From contig NZ_VDMO01000001.1 of NCBI RefSeq assembly GCF_006335125.1, positions 248,001 through 312,000 on the forward strand: DNA of 64,000 nt. Reading direction: 5' to 3'. The translations under genes were made by a program, and so were the position numbers. The notes below the pieces were generated by a model. That model saw only the letters and a program-made list of their open reading frames with translations, had not been told where the DNA came from and made no database searches. Below are positions 26,638 to 39,192 of the stretch, piece after piece (the first letter of the stretch is position 1; each line of letters opens with the position of its first letter). The DNA comes from Deinococcus radiopugnans ATCC 19172 (GTDB lineage Bacteria > Deinococcota > Deinococci > Deinococcales > Deinococcaceae).

Positions 26638-27694
26638 GGGAGGTCTCCAGAAATCGGCTCAGCCGTGCCACGACGAATTCGGCGTCCGGCCCGGCTGAGC
26701 GAATGGTACCGGACGCGGCGGTCCGCTGCCCCGGCAGGCCCACCAGAAAGAGGCCCGCAAGGGCCGTGCTGACCCCCAGGCGTTGCCGCGGTTCGCCGCG
26801 CGGATTCAGGGCCGCACGCGGCAGATACCCTCCGTTCCAGCGGTAACCGGTGGCGTAGATCACGCTGTCCACGGCTTCCTCCTGCCCATCCGGCCAGCGG
26901 ACACCCGCAGGCGTAAAGGTTCCGAACAGCGGGCGCAGGTCTGGATTGCCGCCCTGCAGCGCCGCCCGCAGCCCTGGCACCGCGATGACGGGCTGCACGT
27001 CTGGCACGCGGCCCAGGGCGCCGAGCGGGAGACACTCCACCCCGGTCCAGTCCAGCCAGTCGGTCAGGTCATGGCCCAGCGGGCGCTGCGGAACCAGCCG
27101 TGGCGGACGGCGCGAGGTCAGCGTCACGCGCGCCACCCGGCCCAGTTCGGCGGCGATCTGGGCGGCGGAATTGCCGGCCCCGACGACCAGCACGCGCTGC
27201 CCGCTGAAGGGGCCGGGGCGGCGGTACTGCGAGGAGTGCAGGACCTGGCCTCTAAACCGGCTCGCCCCCGGCAGCTCAGGCCAGTGGGGCTGCCGGAAGG
27301 TGCCGGTGGCACACACCACCGCCCGCGCCGTCCAGGCCCGGCCCTCCCTGGCCTGTACCCGGAACACGCTGTCTTCGTGCCTCAGCGCCACCACCTCAGC
27401 CCCACGCCGCACCGGAAAACCAAAGTGGGCGGCGTAGGTTTGCAGGTAGGCGATCATCTCTCCGCGAGAGGGGTAGTGCTCTGGATCGCCGCCAAACGGC
27501 AGTCCGGGCAGCGCGGAGTGGCGGGCGGGCGTGAACAGGGTGAGGCTGTCGTAATACGCCGGCCACGAGCCGCTGGCGGTGTCACCCGCCTCCAGCACCG
27601 TGAACGTCAGCCCGCGCCGCTGCAACCAGTAGGCGGCGGCCAGCCCCGCTGTTCCGGCCCCGATGACCACGGCGTCCAGAAGAGGGCCGTGCAT
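26630..27694 (-). CDS. FAD-dependent monooxygenase/oxidoreductase (CzcO-like)
   Basis: 354-residue flavoprotein with FAD motif VIGAGTAGLAAAYWLQRRG at residues 10-28 and a second dinucleotide fold VLVVGAGNSAAQIAAELG, with CATGTFRQPHWPELPG before it and IYATGYRWN near the C-terminus. These are the features of the CzcO/flavin-containing monooxygenase-like group. The start at 27694 directly abuts the stop of the upstream disulfide reductase-like gene (no gap), and its stop overlaps the TPR gene. An NADPH-dependent flavin oxidoreductase role is likely; substrate unknown. Confidence 0.85.
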   Translation of the reverse strand: MHGPLLDAVVIGAGTAGLAAAYWLQRRGLTFTVLEAGDTASGSWPAYYDSLTLFTPARHSALPGLPFGGDPEHYPSRGEMIAYLQTYAAHFGFPVRRGAEVVALRHEDSVFRVQAREGRAWTARAVVCATGTFRQPHWPELPGASRFRGQVLHSSQYRRPGPFSGQRVLVVGAGNSAAQIAAELGRVARVTLTSRRPPRLVPQRPLGHDLTDWLDWTGVECLPLGALGRVPDVQPVIAVPGLRAALQGGNPDLRPLFGTFTPAGVRWPDGQEEAVDSVIYATGYRWNGGYLPRAALNPRGEPRQRLGVSTALAGLFLVGLPGQRTAASGTIRSAGPDAEFVVARLSRFLETSLV

Positions 27695-29284
27695 TCAGCT
27701 GGACGTGGCGGTTGCGGCACCGCGCGGGTGTTCGGAAGGCTGGGCCTGCCCCGCAGCCCGTCCGGGGCGGCGCCTGCCGAATGCCGGATTGTCCGCCAGC
27801 AACCCAAGATAACTCTGCCGCACGGCCTCGCTGAAGGTGGGGTAGGAGACCGGCAGCAACGCCAGCCTGACCGGATGAATGTGCAGGCGCGGCGAGAGGC
27901 TGAGGGTCTGGATCAGTTCGCCGGCACGTGGACCCACCACCTGGGCGCCCACCACCCGCAGGCCCAGCGGGGAGCCGAACCACCCCTGCAAGGCGACGAG
28001 TTTGACAAAGCCCGGCTGCTGCTCGGTGCGGGCGCGGTCCAGGCGGGCAAAATCGTACTCCACCACCGTCACGCGCGCGCCGTACTGCTGCGTCGCCTGC
28101 GCCTCGGTCAGGCCCCAGTGGGCGATCTCGGGGTCGGTGTAGGTCACCCAGGGAATGTCCTCTACCCGGGCGGCGGGCGCGCGCAGGGCCGCGACCCCCT
28201 GACCCCACCACGCCAGGGTGCCCAGCCCGGCCAGCGTGCCGCGCTCGGTTGCCCCGTGCGTGAACATCGGCCCGCCCACCACGTCGCCCGCGCCCCACAG
28301 GTAAGGGCAGGTGACGGACTGCATGTTGGACCGGACCTTCAGGCCCTGGCGGTTGAACTCGGCCCCAATCACCTCCAGCCCCAAACCCTCCACGCGCGGC
28401 GCCTTGCCCACGGCCACCAGCAGCTGTGAGCCGTCCACCGTCTGACCGCCGCTGAGCAGCAGCCGGACCCCGGTTTCCGTGCGCGCAGCCTGGACCGTGT
28501 CGGCCTTCAGGTGAACGGTCACGCCGTCAGCCCGCAGCGCCCGCAGCAGCGCCGCCGAGGCTTCCGGCTCGTCCCGGTCGATCAGGCGCTCTCCGGAATG
28601 CAGCAGCGTGACCCGGCTGCCCAGCCGGGCGAAGGCCTGGGCCAGCTCGCAGCCCACCGGGCCGCCGCCCAGCACCAGCAGATGCGCGGGGCGCTCCGGC
28701 ACGTCGAAGACCGTCTCGTGGGTCAGGAAAGGAAGGTCCCGCAGGCCTTCGATGTCCGGGACGGTGGCCCCGGCGCCTGTCGCCAGCACGAACCGCTCGG
28801 CCATGACGGTGCGGGTCTGGCCGCCGCGCGTGACTTCCAGCACATGCGGCGACACGAACGCGGCCTGACCGCCGATGACCTGCACGCCGCGCGCCTCGAT
28901 GGACTCCGGCGAGTCCACGTCCCTGAAGCGGTCGATGACCCGGTGCAGCTCGGCCCGGATGGTGGTCCAGTCCGGCTCGCCGCTGACGCTCAGGCCCAGC
29001 GCCGCGCTCTGCCGGGCCGCGTGAACCTGCCGGGCCAGCGCCAGCAGCGTCTTGGAGGGAATGCAGCCGGTGAAGGTGCACTCCCCGCCCGTCCGCTCGC
29101 GCTCGATCAGCACGACGCGCTGACCGTTGGTGGCGGCCAGCAGCGCGGCGGTCAGGCCGGCGGACCCGGCGCCGATGACCGCCACATCGGCTTTCAGGGG
29201 CGTGTGGCCCGTCTCGGGAGGAATGGCCCAGCCGTAGCGCTGGGGGTCCGGCGGGGCCGGGGACGATGCGGGTGGAATGGTCAT
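27695..29284 (-). CDS. Pyridine nucleotide-disulfide oxidoreductase, MerA/dihydrolipoamide dehydrogenase-like
   Basis: 529-residue class I flavoprotein. FAD motif VAVIGAGSAGLTAALLAATNG, redox-active disulfide GGECTFTGCIPSKTLL (CX4C), NAD motif LLVLGGGPVGCELAQAFARLG and the GAGDVVGG box are all present. The C-terminal dimerisation segment reads PVSYPTFSEAVRQ, where lipoamide dehydrogenase and glutathione reductase have HPTLSE: the catalytic histidine is replaced by tyrosine, as in mercuric reductases. There is no N-terminal heavy-metal domain and no visible C-terminal cysteine pair, so Hg(II) reduction is doubtful. The start at 29284 has CAGGAGAG upstream. Confidence 0.85.
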   Translation of the reverse strand: MTIPPASSPAPPDPQRYGWAIPPETGHTPLKADVAVIGAGSAGLTAALLAATNGQRVVLIERERTGGECTFTGCIPSKTLLALARQVHAARQSAALGLSVSGEPDWTTIRAELHRVIDRFRDVDSPESIEARGVQVIGGQAAFVSPHVLEVTRGGQTRTVMAERFVLATGAGATVPDIEGLRDLPFLTHETVFDVPERPAHLLVLGGGPVGCELAQAFARLGSRVTLLHSGERLIDRDEPEASAALLRALRADGVTVHLKADTVQAARTETGVRLLLSGGQTVDGSQLLVAVGKAPRVEGLGLEVIGAEFNRQGLKVRSNMQSVTCPYLWGAGDVVGGPMFTHGATERGTLAGLGTLAWWGQGVAALRAPAARVEDIPWVTYTDPEIAHWGLTEAQATQQYGARVTVVEYDFARLDRARTEQQPGFVKLVALQGWFGSPLGLRVVGAQVVGPRAGELIQTLSLSPRLHIHPVRLALLPVSYPTFSEAVRQSYLGLLADNPAFGRRRPGRAAGQAQPSEHPRGAATATSS

Positions 29285-29417
29285 GGACTCTCCTGCCCCC
29301 AGTCTGGGCACCGGAGGCCTGCGCGACTGTCAAAGGGGGTGCTATTTCGTGGGTGGCGTCCAGGACCATCCAGGGCTGGTCTGGGGAGGCTGGGTTGGCT
29401 CAGTCTTCCGGGCTGAT

Positions 29418-30242
29418 TCAGGGGTCTGGCGTGCCTCCGTTCTGGCCCAGCAGCTCCAGGGCCAGTCGGGGCAACTCGTCCGGCGCATCGAAATGATGAC
29501 GGCCCGGCAGCTGCCGGACGCCCCCCACCACGCCGGGCCAGGCCTGGGCCAGGGCCAGCGACTGTCCCAGAAAGGCTGCCGATTCGTCTGCCCCCACCGC
29601 CGCGATAAACGGTGCGGCGCTGGTGGGATGCAGGAACGCGGGGCTCAGGGCACGCGCCTCCTTCTCCGAGAGCTGCAGGGCCGGCTGCAACTCGGTGCGG
29701 CGCAGCGGCCCCAGATCGTACAGGCCGCTGATGCCGACGCCCCCCGCCAGCGTGACCCCGGGCAGGCCCTCGGCGGCCCAGTCGGTGGCGTGGATCATGG
29801 CGGCCAGGTGGCCCCCGGCGGAATGTCCGGCCACCACCAGCGGCCCCGCAAACTGTGCGGCGACAAACGCCGTGGCGCGGCGGGCCTGATCCACGATGCG
29901 TGAGAGCGTCACCGCCGGGGTCAGGTCGTAGCTGATGATCGCCACGCGCAGACCAGCCCCCAGCAGCGGCGGGGCCAGGTACGAGAAGGTGTCTTTGTAG
30001 AACGCCTGCCAGTAGCCGCCGTGAATGAACAGCAAGGTGGCCCGCACCGCGCCTTCAGGGCTGAACACGTCCAGCCGCTCGTGTTCGCCCGCACCGTAGG
30101 CCAGTTGCTGGGGCGCGCACGCCTCGCGCACGGCGGCGCTGTTCCGCGCCCAGGCCGCGACGAGGGCGTCGGCGTCCGGCACGCGGCGGCTGGGCATATA
30201 GGCGTCGTTGGTGGCCGCGTCGAAGAGGTCGGGGAAGGGCAT
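29418..30242 (-). CDS. Alpha/beta hydrolase, kynurenine formamidase/esterase-like
   Basis: 274-residue hydrolase. The oxyanion motif FIHGGYWQAFYKD and nucleophile elbow GHSAGGH (catalytic Ser) are clear; the C-terminal GRHHFD supplies the catalytic His. HGGYW is typical of bacterial kynurenine-formamidase-like and carboxylesterase family proteins. Cytoplasmic, no signal peptide. It is divergent from the 164-residue unknown protein across 135 bp. Activity on a small ester or formamide is expected; substrate not determinable. Confidence 0.82.
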   Translation of the reverse strand: MPFPDLFDAATNDAYMPSRRVPDADALVAAWARNSAAVREACAPQQLAYGAGEHERLDVFSPEGAVRATLLFIHGGYWQAFYKDTFSYLAPPLLGAGLRVAIISYDLTPAVTLSRIVDQARRATAFVAAQFAGPLVVAGHSAGGHLAAMIHATDWAAEGLPGVTLAGGVGISGLYDLGPLRRTELQPALQLSEKEARALSPAFLHPTSAAPFIAAVGADESAAFLGQSLALAQAWPGVVGGVRQLPGRHHFDAPDELPRLALELLGQNGGTPDP

Positions 30243-30306
30243 AGGTCAGTCAGACTCTACGGCAAAGGAGCCGGCAAGGCGGGGACCGATCCCGCCGGCT
30301 GCGCGC

Positions 30307-30347
30307 GCGGCCCGTTGCAGATACTCTAGAGTCGCCGGACGGGCCGC
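30307..30347. promoter_or_regulatory. Nested inverted repeats in a divergent promoter gap
   Basis: GCGGCCCG (30307-30314) and CGGGCCGC (30340-30347) are exact inverted copies enclosing the 10-bp perfect palindrome ACTCTAGAGT at 30323-30332. TACTCT at 30322-30327 on the plus strand fits a -10 element for the gene at 30378. Looks like an operator overlapping a promoter; untested. Confidence 0.45.
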
Positions 30348-30377
30348 AACCTGGTCTGGCACCCCGGAGGTCAGCCT

Positions 30378-30872
30378 ATGGACGAATCACAGGACATGCA
30401 AACGCTCTTGACGCTGACGGAAAACTGGCACGGCGGCGACGTGGGCCGCACGGAACTGGTCTCGGCCCTGCGCCGGGTAACCGACGACTCCGGGGAACTG
30501 ATCCGCACCCTGATCACGCAGCTCAGCCAGGGGGCCAAACGGGCGGGCCAGGGCGAGGAACACGCCGAGAACACCGACGCCTGGCGGCAGGAACTGATGG
30601 CCTGCCGCGCGCGGTCCTGGCCGTACCCGCACAGCGCCGGGCTGCTGGTGGGGCCGCACGTCCTGATCCTGACCGACGGGGACCAGGGCGTGCTGCTGCG
30701 CGCGGGCCGACTACGGGTGCTGAGCCCCAGCGTCAGCGCCTCGCTGCTGCTGCTGTGCCAGACCATCGTGATGGCCCAGCACTCGCTGGACGGCAAGATC
30801 GTGGGGCAGGCCCGCTCGCAGCGCATCGAGTCGGCGTCCACCTCGCTGTCGGAGATCGACCCGATCCGCTAG
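30378..30872 (+). CDS. Protein of unknown function, 164 aa
   Basis: Not recognised. A soluble 164-residue protein with a strong ribosome-binding site (GGAGG 30366-30370, 7 nt before ATG). The first 75 residues are polar and helical, rich in Glu, Arg and Gln (LTENWHGGDVGRTELVSALRRV); the second half is a compact, hydrophobic, probably beta-rich module (GLLVGPHVLILTDGDQGVLLRAGRLRVLSP) followed by a helix (SASLLLLCQTIVMAQ). No catalytic motif is evident. It is a single-gene transcript, with a promoter region containing nested palindromes on one side and a strong hairpin terminator on the other. Confidence 0.75.
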   Translation: MDESQDMQTLLTLTENWHGGDVGRTELVSALRRVTDDSGELIRTLITQLSQGAKRAGQGEEHAENTDAWRQELMACRARSWPYPHSAGLLVGPHVLILTDGDQGVLLRAGRLRVLSPSVSASLLLLCQTIVMAQHSLDGKIVGQARSQRIESASTSLSEIDPIR

Positions 30873-30884
30873 ACCTGGGAAAGC

Positions 30885-30917
30885 GAGAGGCCCCTTCTTT
30901 GCCGGAAGGGGCCTCTC
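30885..30917. terminator. Bidirectional hairpin terminator
   Basis: GAGAGGCCCCTTC (30885-30897) pairs perfectly with GAAGGGGCCTCTC (30905-30917), loop TTTGCCG. It sits 12 nt after the stop of the 164-aa gene and 15 nt from the stop of the convergent RND pump gene, so it can serve both. Confidence 0.8.
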
Positions 30918-30932
30918 AACTTTGAAGGGGGA

Positions 30933-34348
<3,416 letters not shown>

Positions 34349-34352
<4 letters not shown>

Positions 34353-35629
34353 GGCGTGTCACCCTGCGCGCCGCTGTCCTCCGCTGCGCCGGCCTCCGGC
34401 CTGGCCGCCCCGTCCACCGTGATGGCCGCGCCGTCCTGAAGGCTGGCGGGCAGCGGGTCGATCACGCTCTGGCCGGGGTCGATGCCGCTGATGGCCAGCC
34501 GGCCGCCGGATTCGGCGATCACGCCCACCACCCGGCGCTCGGCCTTGCCGCCGGCGGCCACGAACACCGCCGTCTCGCCGCCGTCCACCTGCACAGCGCT
34601 GCTGGGCACCAGCACGCCGCTGCCCAGATCGGCGCGGTAACGCACCTGCGCCGCCGCACCCACCGGCAACTGCTCGCCGCCCTGAATGCGCGCGGTGATG
34701 GGCACCAGACGGTCCGTGCCGGCAATGCCGGGGCTGCCCTGCACGGTGGCGACGTAGTTGACGCCGCCGTAGCCCAGGTTGAGCTTGGTGCCGTCGGTCA
34801 GCGCGAAGGCGTCGCTGCTGGGCACGCTGAACTTGGCGCGGATGCTGCCGGGGTCCACCAGCCGGAACACCGGGGTGCCCTGTCCGGCGAATTCACCTAC
34901 CTTCGCGCTGATGTTGGCCACAATGCCCGCGAAGGGCGCCTTGACGGCGGTGCGGGCCAGATTCTCCTCGGCCTGCCGGACGCCCGCCTGCGCGGTTTCC
35001 AGCGCCACCTGCTGCAGGGGCACGCTGCCCTGGGCGCTGCGTCCGTTCTGCTCCAGGTTGTTCCTCGCCGCCGACAGGCCCGACTGGGCCTGCGCGAGCG
35101 TGGCCCGCGCCGCCTGCAGGTCGGCCAGGCTGATGCCCCCCAGGCCGTACAGCGTCTCGGCGCTCTGGGCGTTCTGCCGCGCCTGGGCCAGTGTGGCCTC
35201 GGCAGAGGTCACGGCCGCCGTGAGCGAGGCGCTGGCGTTGGCCGTGGCGTCGCGGGTCTGCTGCAGGTTGATCTGGGCCTGCTGCAGCTGCAGGCGGGCA
35301 TTGTCCAGCGCCTGTTGCTGCCCGGTGTCGTCGAGCTGCACCACCACGGCCCCGGCGCTCACCTGCTCGCCCTCCTCGGCCAGCACCCGCGTCACCGTGC
35401 CGCCGCTCTGGGTGGCCACCTGTGAATCCTTTTGCGCCGTGATGATCGCGCTGGCGCTGCGCTGGACGTTCAGGGTGCCTTTTTTCGCCGCGACCACCTG
35501 CACATTCAGCACCGTGGACTTGGCCGGGGCGGTGGTCAGGTCGTTGCCGGCGGGCTTGCCCTCCTCGGCCGGCTGCGAACACGCGGCCAGCAGCAGGGGC
35601 AGCGTCAGAAAGACAGTCAGCCGTCTCAT
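34349..35629 (-). CDS. RND efflux membrane-fusion lipoprotein (HlyD/AcrA family)
   Basis: 426-residue periplasmic adaptor. Lipoprotein signal [18 protein letters not shown] with acylation cysteine C17. The lipoyl half-motifs flank a long alpha-hairpin (about residues 90-200, e.g. [21 protein letters not shown]), followed by the beta-barrel ([19 protein letters not shown]). A second in-frame start at 35689 is rejected because the lipoprotein signal begins at 35629 and the ATG overlaps the TolC-like stop as ATGA. Bridges the RND pump and the outer-membrane protein. Confidence 0.92.
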
Positions 35630-36705
35630 TTTGCCAGTCCGGTCACGTCCACGCCGGAGGCTGCCCCCAGCGCCGCGAGGGCCCGCCACAGGCCGCCCTG
35701 TGCCTGGGTGACGGCGAAGCTGGCCTGCTGCGCCTGAACCTCGGCCTGCTGCACTTCCACGGCGGCGGCGGTGCCGGCCTTCAGCCGGGCACGGGCCTGG
35801 GTCAGGGTGGTCTGGGCGTTGGTGCTCTGCTGACGGGCGATATCGACCTGTTCCTGGGCGTTCTGCACCGCGCGGTAGGCGTCACGCACGCCGGTGGAGG
35901 CGGCCTTGACGGCGTCGTCCAGGCTGCGCTGCGCGTTGGCCTGTGCTGTGCGGGCGTCTTCCAGGGTGCGGGCCGGCGTGTAATCGTTGTCGGCCAGCCG
36001 GACCTGCAGCGCGGCGAAGCTCAGGCCACTGGCCGCCTGACTCAGCGACGGCAGGCGTTTTTCGAGTCCCGCCTGCAAGGTGGCCAGACTGACGTCCAGT
36101 TTGGGCAGTGCGGGCGGATCGACCAGCGTCAGGGCCGTGCCGGTGGGCAGTCCCAGGGTGCGTGCCAGTCCGGCTTTCAGGACGGGCAGCTGCGCCTGCG
36201 CGTCGGTCAGGGCCTGGGTGTCGCTGTTCAGGCTGGTCGAGGCGCGGTTGACGTCCAGCTGGGTGGCCACCCGGGCAGCCAGCCGCGCCTGGGCGATCTG
36301 CAGGTTACGTTTGTCCAGCGCCACCTGCGCGCTGTTCAGGGCAATGCGTCCGCCAGCCTCGTAGGCGGCGAGGTACTGCGAGATCACGGTCTGGGCGACG
36401 TTCAGCTTGGTGCCGTCCAGGGTGACGGCGGCCGCCGCGTTGTCCTGCTCGGCCTGGGTCAGCGTGGTGATGATGCTGGTGGGATCGGCCCGCACCGCCC
36501 GCAGGTTGGCCTGGGCCTTTTGCAGGTTGGCGCGGGCGGTGGTCACGTCCGGCCCACTCGCCAGGGCGCGGGTCACGGCCCCCTGCAGGGTCAGTTTGGT
36601 GGCGTCCTGCGCAGCGGCGTGGCCCAGCGTGGTGGACAGGCCCAGGGCGAGCAGCACGCTCAGGAAACGGGCCGCGTGGGCCTGGACGGGGTGTTGGGTG
36701 GTCAT
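35626..36705 (-). CDS. TolC-like outer-membrane/periplasmic protein, short
   Basis: 359-residue OEP/TolC-family protein with a signal peptide (about residues 1-32) and long alanine- and glutamine-rich helical coils ([45 protein letters not shown]) arranged as two OEP repeats. It is shorter than typical TolC (about 430-490), and the segments forming the outer-membrane barrel are not obvious. ATGA overlaps on both sides with neighbours put it inside the efflux operon, directly after another, longer TolC-like gene. It may form a mixed channel or act as a periplasmic helper. Confidence 0.82.
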   Translation of the reverse strand: MTTQHPVQAHAARFLSVLLALGLSTTLGHAAAQDATKLTLQGAVTRALASGPDVTTARANLQKAQANLRAVRADPTSIITTLTQAEQDNAAAAVTLDGTKLNVAQTVISQYLAAYEAGGRIALNSAQVALDKRNLQIAQARLAARVATQLDVNRASTSLNSDTQALTDAQAQLPVLKAGLARTLGLPTGTALTLVDPPALPKLDVSLATLQAGLEKRLPSLSQAASGLSFAALQVRLADNDYTPARTLEDARTAQANAQRSLDDAVKAASTGVRDAYRAVQNAQEQVDIARQQSTNAQTTLTQARARLKAGTAAAVEVQQAEVQAQQASFAVTQAQGGLWRALAALGAASGVDVTGLAK

Positions 36706-38273
36706 GGTTGGCCTCCGGGGACATCGGTGGGTGGGGTGGATTCGGGGATGGATGGTGTGGTGGGAAGGGGGGCTGGCGTGGGTTGGACGTCCGCTGGCGG
36801 CGCAGTCGGCGTGGGCAGCACCGGAAGCTGGCCCAGCAGCACCGGGTCCAGCTCGCCCGTCGCCTGCAACAGTTGCAGCGCGGCCAGCTCTACCGCCGCC
36901 CCCTGGGCCTCCACGGCGTTCTGGGCCTGGGTCACGGCCAGTTCGGCCTGCGCCACGTCCAGCGGCGTCGCCAGTCCGGCGTCCACGCGGGCTCGGGCGC
37001 TGTCCAGCGCGGTCTGGGCGCGCGTCAGGGCGGTCCCCAGGCTGGTCAGGCCGCCCAGCTCATCCTGGTAGCCCGACAGGCGGGTGCGAACATCGAGTTC
37101 CACGCCCTGCCGGGCGGTGTTCAGGCCCAGTTGTGCCTGCTGCACGCCCAGGACAGCCTGCGCCAGTTCGCCGGCCCCGGCGCCGCCCAGCAGCGTGTAG
37201 GTGCCGCTCAGCGATAGGGCGATGCCACCAGGGATCTCGCCGGTGTCCTTGAGGGGCACGCTGGCCTGCACGCCCAGCACGCCGGTCTTGCTGTTCAGGC
37301 TGCCGCTGACCACCTTGCCGGAGCCGCCCTGGCCGTCGCTGAGCTGTCCGGCGCGGATGCCGGCCGTCAGGTCCGGCAGGCGGGCGCTGCGCTGGGCGGC
37401 GGCCAGCGCGGCCTGCGCGTCGGCCAGCGAGACCTCGGCCCGGGCGATCTCCGGGCGGGCCTTCAGGGCGCGGGCCAGCAGGGTGTCCAGGTCACCGGAG
37501 GGGGTCAGGTTGGGCAGGCCGCCCACGCGGCCCGGGTCCGTGGGCAGGGCCAGGGGACGGCCCAGCACGCGGGTCAGCTGGGCCGCCGCCAGCGTGACGC
37601 CTCGCGCCGCCTGATCGCGCGCCGCCTGCGCCGACTCCAGGGCCGCTTGACGCTCCAGAACCGCCTCCACGGTGATCAGGTTCTGGGCGCGCTGCTCGTC
37701 GGCCACGGCCCGCAGGCGGGTGCTCAGGGCCAGTTGCGCCTCGGCCCCGGCCAGCCCGGTCACGGCGCTGCGCGCCCCGGCAAAGGCCTGCGTGGCCTGA
37801 ATGGTCAGCGTGGCGCGGCTGTTGCGCAGGTCCACGGCCGCCGCCGCCAGCGCCCGCTCGGCGCTGCGGACCGCCTCACGCGCGGGGGACCACGGCAGCA
37901 CGCTCAGGGACGCGCCGAGATTCAGGGTGGCGCTGCCCTGCCACTCGCCGGTGTCCCACGGCACCTTAACCACGCTGCTGTCGGCCCCCACGCTCAGCGA
38001 CAGGCCCGCGCGGGTGCGGGCGCTGTCCAGCGCGAGCTGCGCGGCGCGGTACGTCAGGTCCGCCGACTGCCAGCCGGGTGACCCCCGCAGCAGGGTCAGG
38101 ACGCTGCTGAGCGTGAGCGGCGCGGCCTGCTCCTGCACCTCTGAAAGGGTCTGCTGAAGGGGCGGCGGCGCGGGACTGGGAACGGGGGGCGGCGCGGTCT
38201 GGGCCTGTCCCGTGGTGGGCAGGCCCAGGCTCAGAAGCGCCGTGAGAAACAGTGCGGGAAAACGTCGTGTCAT
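36702..38273 (-). CDS. TolC-like outer-membrane efflux protein
   Basis: 523-residue TolC/OEP-family protein and first gene of the efflux operon. Signal peptide residues 1-24 ([24 protein letters not shown]); then a proline-rich linker ([14 protein letters not shown]) and two OEP repeats with long coiled coils. The C-terminal 45 residues are another proline/threonine-rich tail. GAGG 8 nt upstream supports ATG 38273. The 188-bp gap up to the tetR stop (38274-38461) must contain the operon promoter; TAGCAT on the minus strand is a possible -10 element, and AGTGGTCACT near 38344 a weak operator-like palindrome. Confidence 0.87.
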   Translation of the reverse strand: MTRRFPALFLTALLSLGLPTTGQAQTAPPPVPSPAPPPLQQTLSEVQEQAAPLTLSSVLTLLRGSPGWQSADLTYRAAQLALDSARTRAGLSLSVGADSSVVKVPWDTGEWQGSATLNLGASLSVLPWSPAREAVRSAERALAAAAVDLRNSRATLTIQATQAFAGARSAVTGLAGAEAQLALSTRLRAVADEQRAQNLITVEAVLERQAALESAQAARDQAARGVTLAAAQLTRVLGRPLALPTDPGRVGGLPNLTPSGDLDTLLARALKARPEIARAEVSLADAQAALAAAQRSARLPDLTAGIRAGQLSDGQGGSGKVVSGSLNSKTGVLGVQASVPLKDTGEIPGGIALSLSGTYTLLGGAGAGELAQAVLGVQQAQLGLNTARQGVELDVRTRLSGYQDELGGLTSLGTALTRAQTALDSARARVDAGLATPLDVAQAELAVTQAQNAVEAQGAAVELAALQLLQATGELDPVLLGQLPVLPTPTAPPADVQPTPAPLPTTPSIPESTPPTDVPGGQP

Positions 38274-38461
38274 GAAATGAACCTCGAACAAACAGAGGGC
38301 GGAGGCAGGGCGGGCGGGTCGAGCGGTCAGCGAGGTTTGTGCAGTGGTCACTTACTTTCGGGCAAGATGCTACACCCTGCCCGTCCGGCGGACCACCCTC
38401 CAAAGGAGGAGGCTTCCAGACAGCCGCCGTGGGCCTGGCGGCCGGGCCAGATGCAAGTTCC

Positions 38462-39055
38462 TCATGGCGCCATCCCCGGCCACAGCAGGTCCAGCAGCCC
38501 GCGCACGAAGCGTCCGGCGTCCATCGGTTCGCGTCCGGTCTGAGGCATCATGTGTTCCTGATGGACGTAGGTGGTCAGGGCCCCCATGATGCTCAAGGCC
38601 GTGACCTCGGCGTCCAGCGGGCGCACCCGGCCCAGCTCCAGCTCGGCGCGCAGGTACTGGGCAATCACGTCGGCGTCCTGGCGCACCGGGTTACCCAGGC
38701 GCTCCAGAATCCGGTTGTGTTCGGGATCGTGACCGCGTGACAGCACAGTCATCAGGTTGGGAATGATCGCGGCCGCCTCCCTGAGCAGGGCCATGAAGGC
38801 CCCTTCCAGGTTGCGCCGGACCTCGCCCTGGCCCAGCCGCTCCAGCAGTTCCGCGCGCCAGTAGGCGTGATCGTGCAGGCCGACGGCGGCCTCGAACAGG
38901 TCCTCCTTGCTGCCGTAGCGCTTGAACAGCGTGCCCTCGGAAATCCCGGCGCGGCGGGCAATCTCGGCCGTGGTGGCGGCAAACCCCTGTTCCAGAAACA
39001 CTTCGCGGGCGGCCTCCACAATCTGTTCATCGGTAATGGTGCGGGGGCGGGCCAT
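38462..39055 (-). CDS. TetR-family transcriptional repressor
   Basis: 197-residue TetR/AcrR regulator. The helix-turn-helix is at about residues 24-48 ([27 protein letters not shown]). The C-terminal ligand-binding domain is helical ([23 protein letters not shown]). ATG 39055 is used because the conserved N-terminus starts [15 protein letters not shown]. An operator-like inverted repeat lies 11 bp upstream at 39066-39090, suggesting autoregulation. It follows the efflux operon promoter in the same orientation and is the likely regulator of that operon. Confidence 0.9.
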   Translation of the reverse strand: MARPRTITDEQIVEAAREVFLEQGFAATTAEIARRAGISEGTLFKRYGSKEDLFEAAVGLHDHAYWRAELLERLGQGEVRRNLEGAFMALLREAAAIIPNLMTVLSRGHDPEHNRILERLGNPVRQDADVIAQYLRAELELGRVRPLDAEVTALSIMGALTTYVHQEHMMPQTGREPMDAGRFVRGLLDLLWPGMAP

Positions 39056-39065
39056 AAGTGAGTTT

Positions 39066-39090
39066 GTACTGCACGAATTCGGTGCAGCAC
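39066..39090. promoter_or_regulatory. TetR operator candidate
   Basis: GTACTGCAC (39066-39074) and GTGCAGCAC (39082-39090) form a 9-bp inverted repeat with one mismatch and a 7-bp spacer GAATTCG. It sits 11 bp before the tetR start codon, a typical autoregulatory position for TetR proteins. Confidence 0.65.
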
Positions 39091-39146
39091 CGTGAAGTGG
39101 GTTACGCAGGACCGTGGCGCTTGACATTGGTGGGTTGCCCATTCAA

Positions 39147-39178
39147 TGTATAGAAACGCGATAGAGCAATCCAATACA
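39147..39178. promoter_or_regulatory. Possible PadR operator arms
   Basis: TGTAT at 39147-39151 and ATACA at 39174-39178 form inverted arms 22 bp apart just upstream of the padR ribosome-binding site. PadR operators often contain ATGTAT/ATACAT arms. TATAGA at 39149-39154 could be a -10 box, but the TTGACA at 39121 is 22 bp away, too far for a standard promoter. Weak. Confidence 0.25.
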
Positions 39179-39192
39179 CAGGAGGCCCACCC

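Noticed and set aside
27695..29284. Calling the flavoprotein a mercuric reductase (merA)
   Set aside because: It has the MerA-like Tyr substitution but lacks the C-terminal cysteine pair, the N-terminal metal-binding domain and any mer neighbours.
29328..29333. TTGACA on the minus strand as -35 box for the disulfide reductase gene
   Set aside because: The hexamer at 17 bp spacing reads TGCCCA, with no acceptable -10 element at 16-18 bp.
39121..39126. TTGACA as -35 box of the padR promoter
   Set aside because: The only -10-like hexamer (TATAGA at 39149) is 22 bp away and the hexamer at 17 bp spacing is poor.
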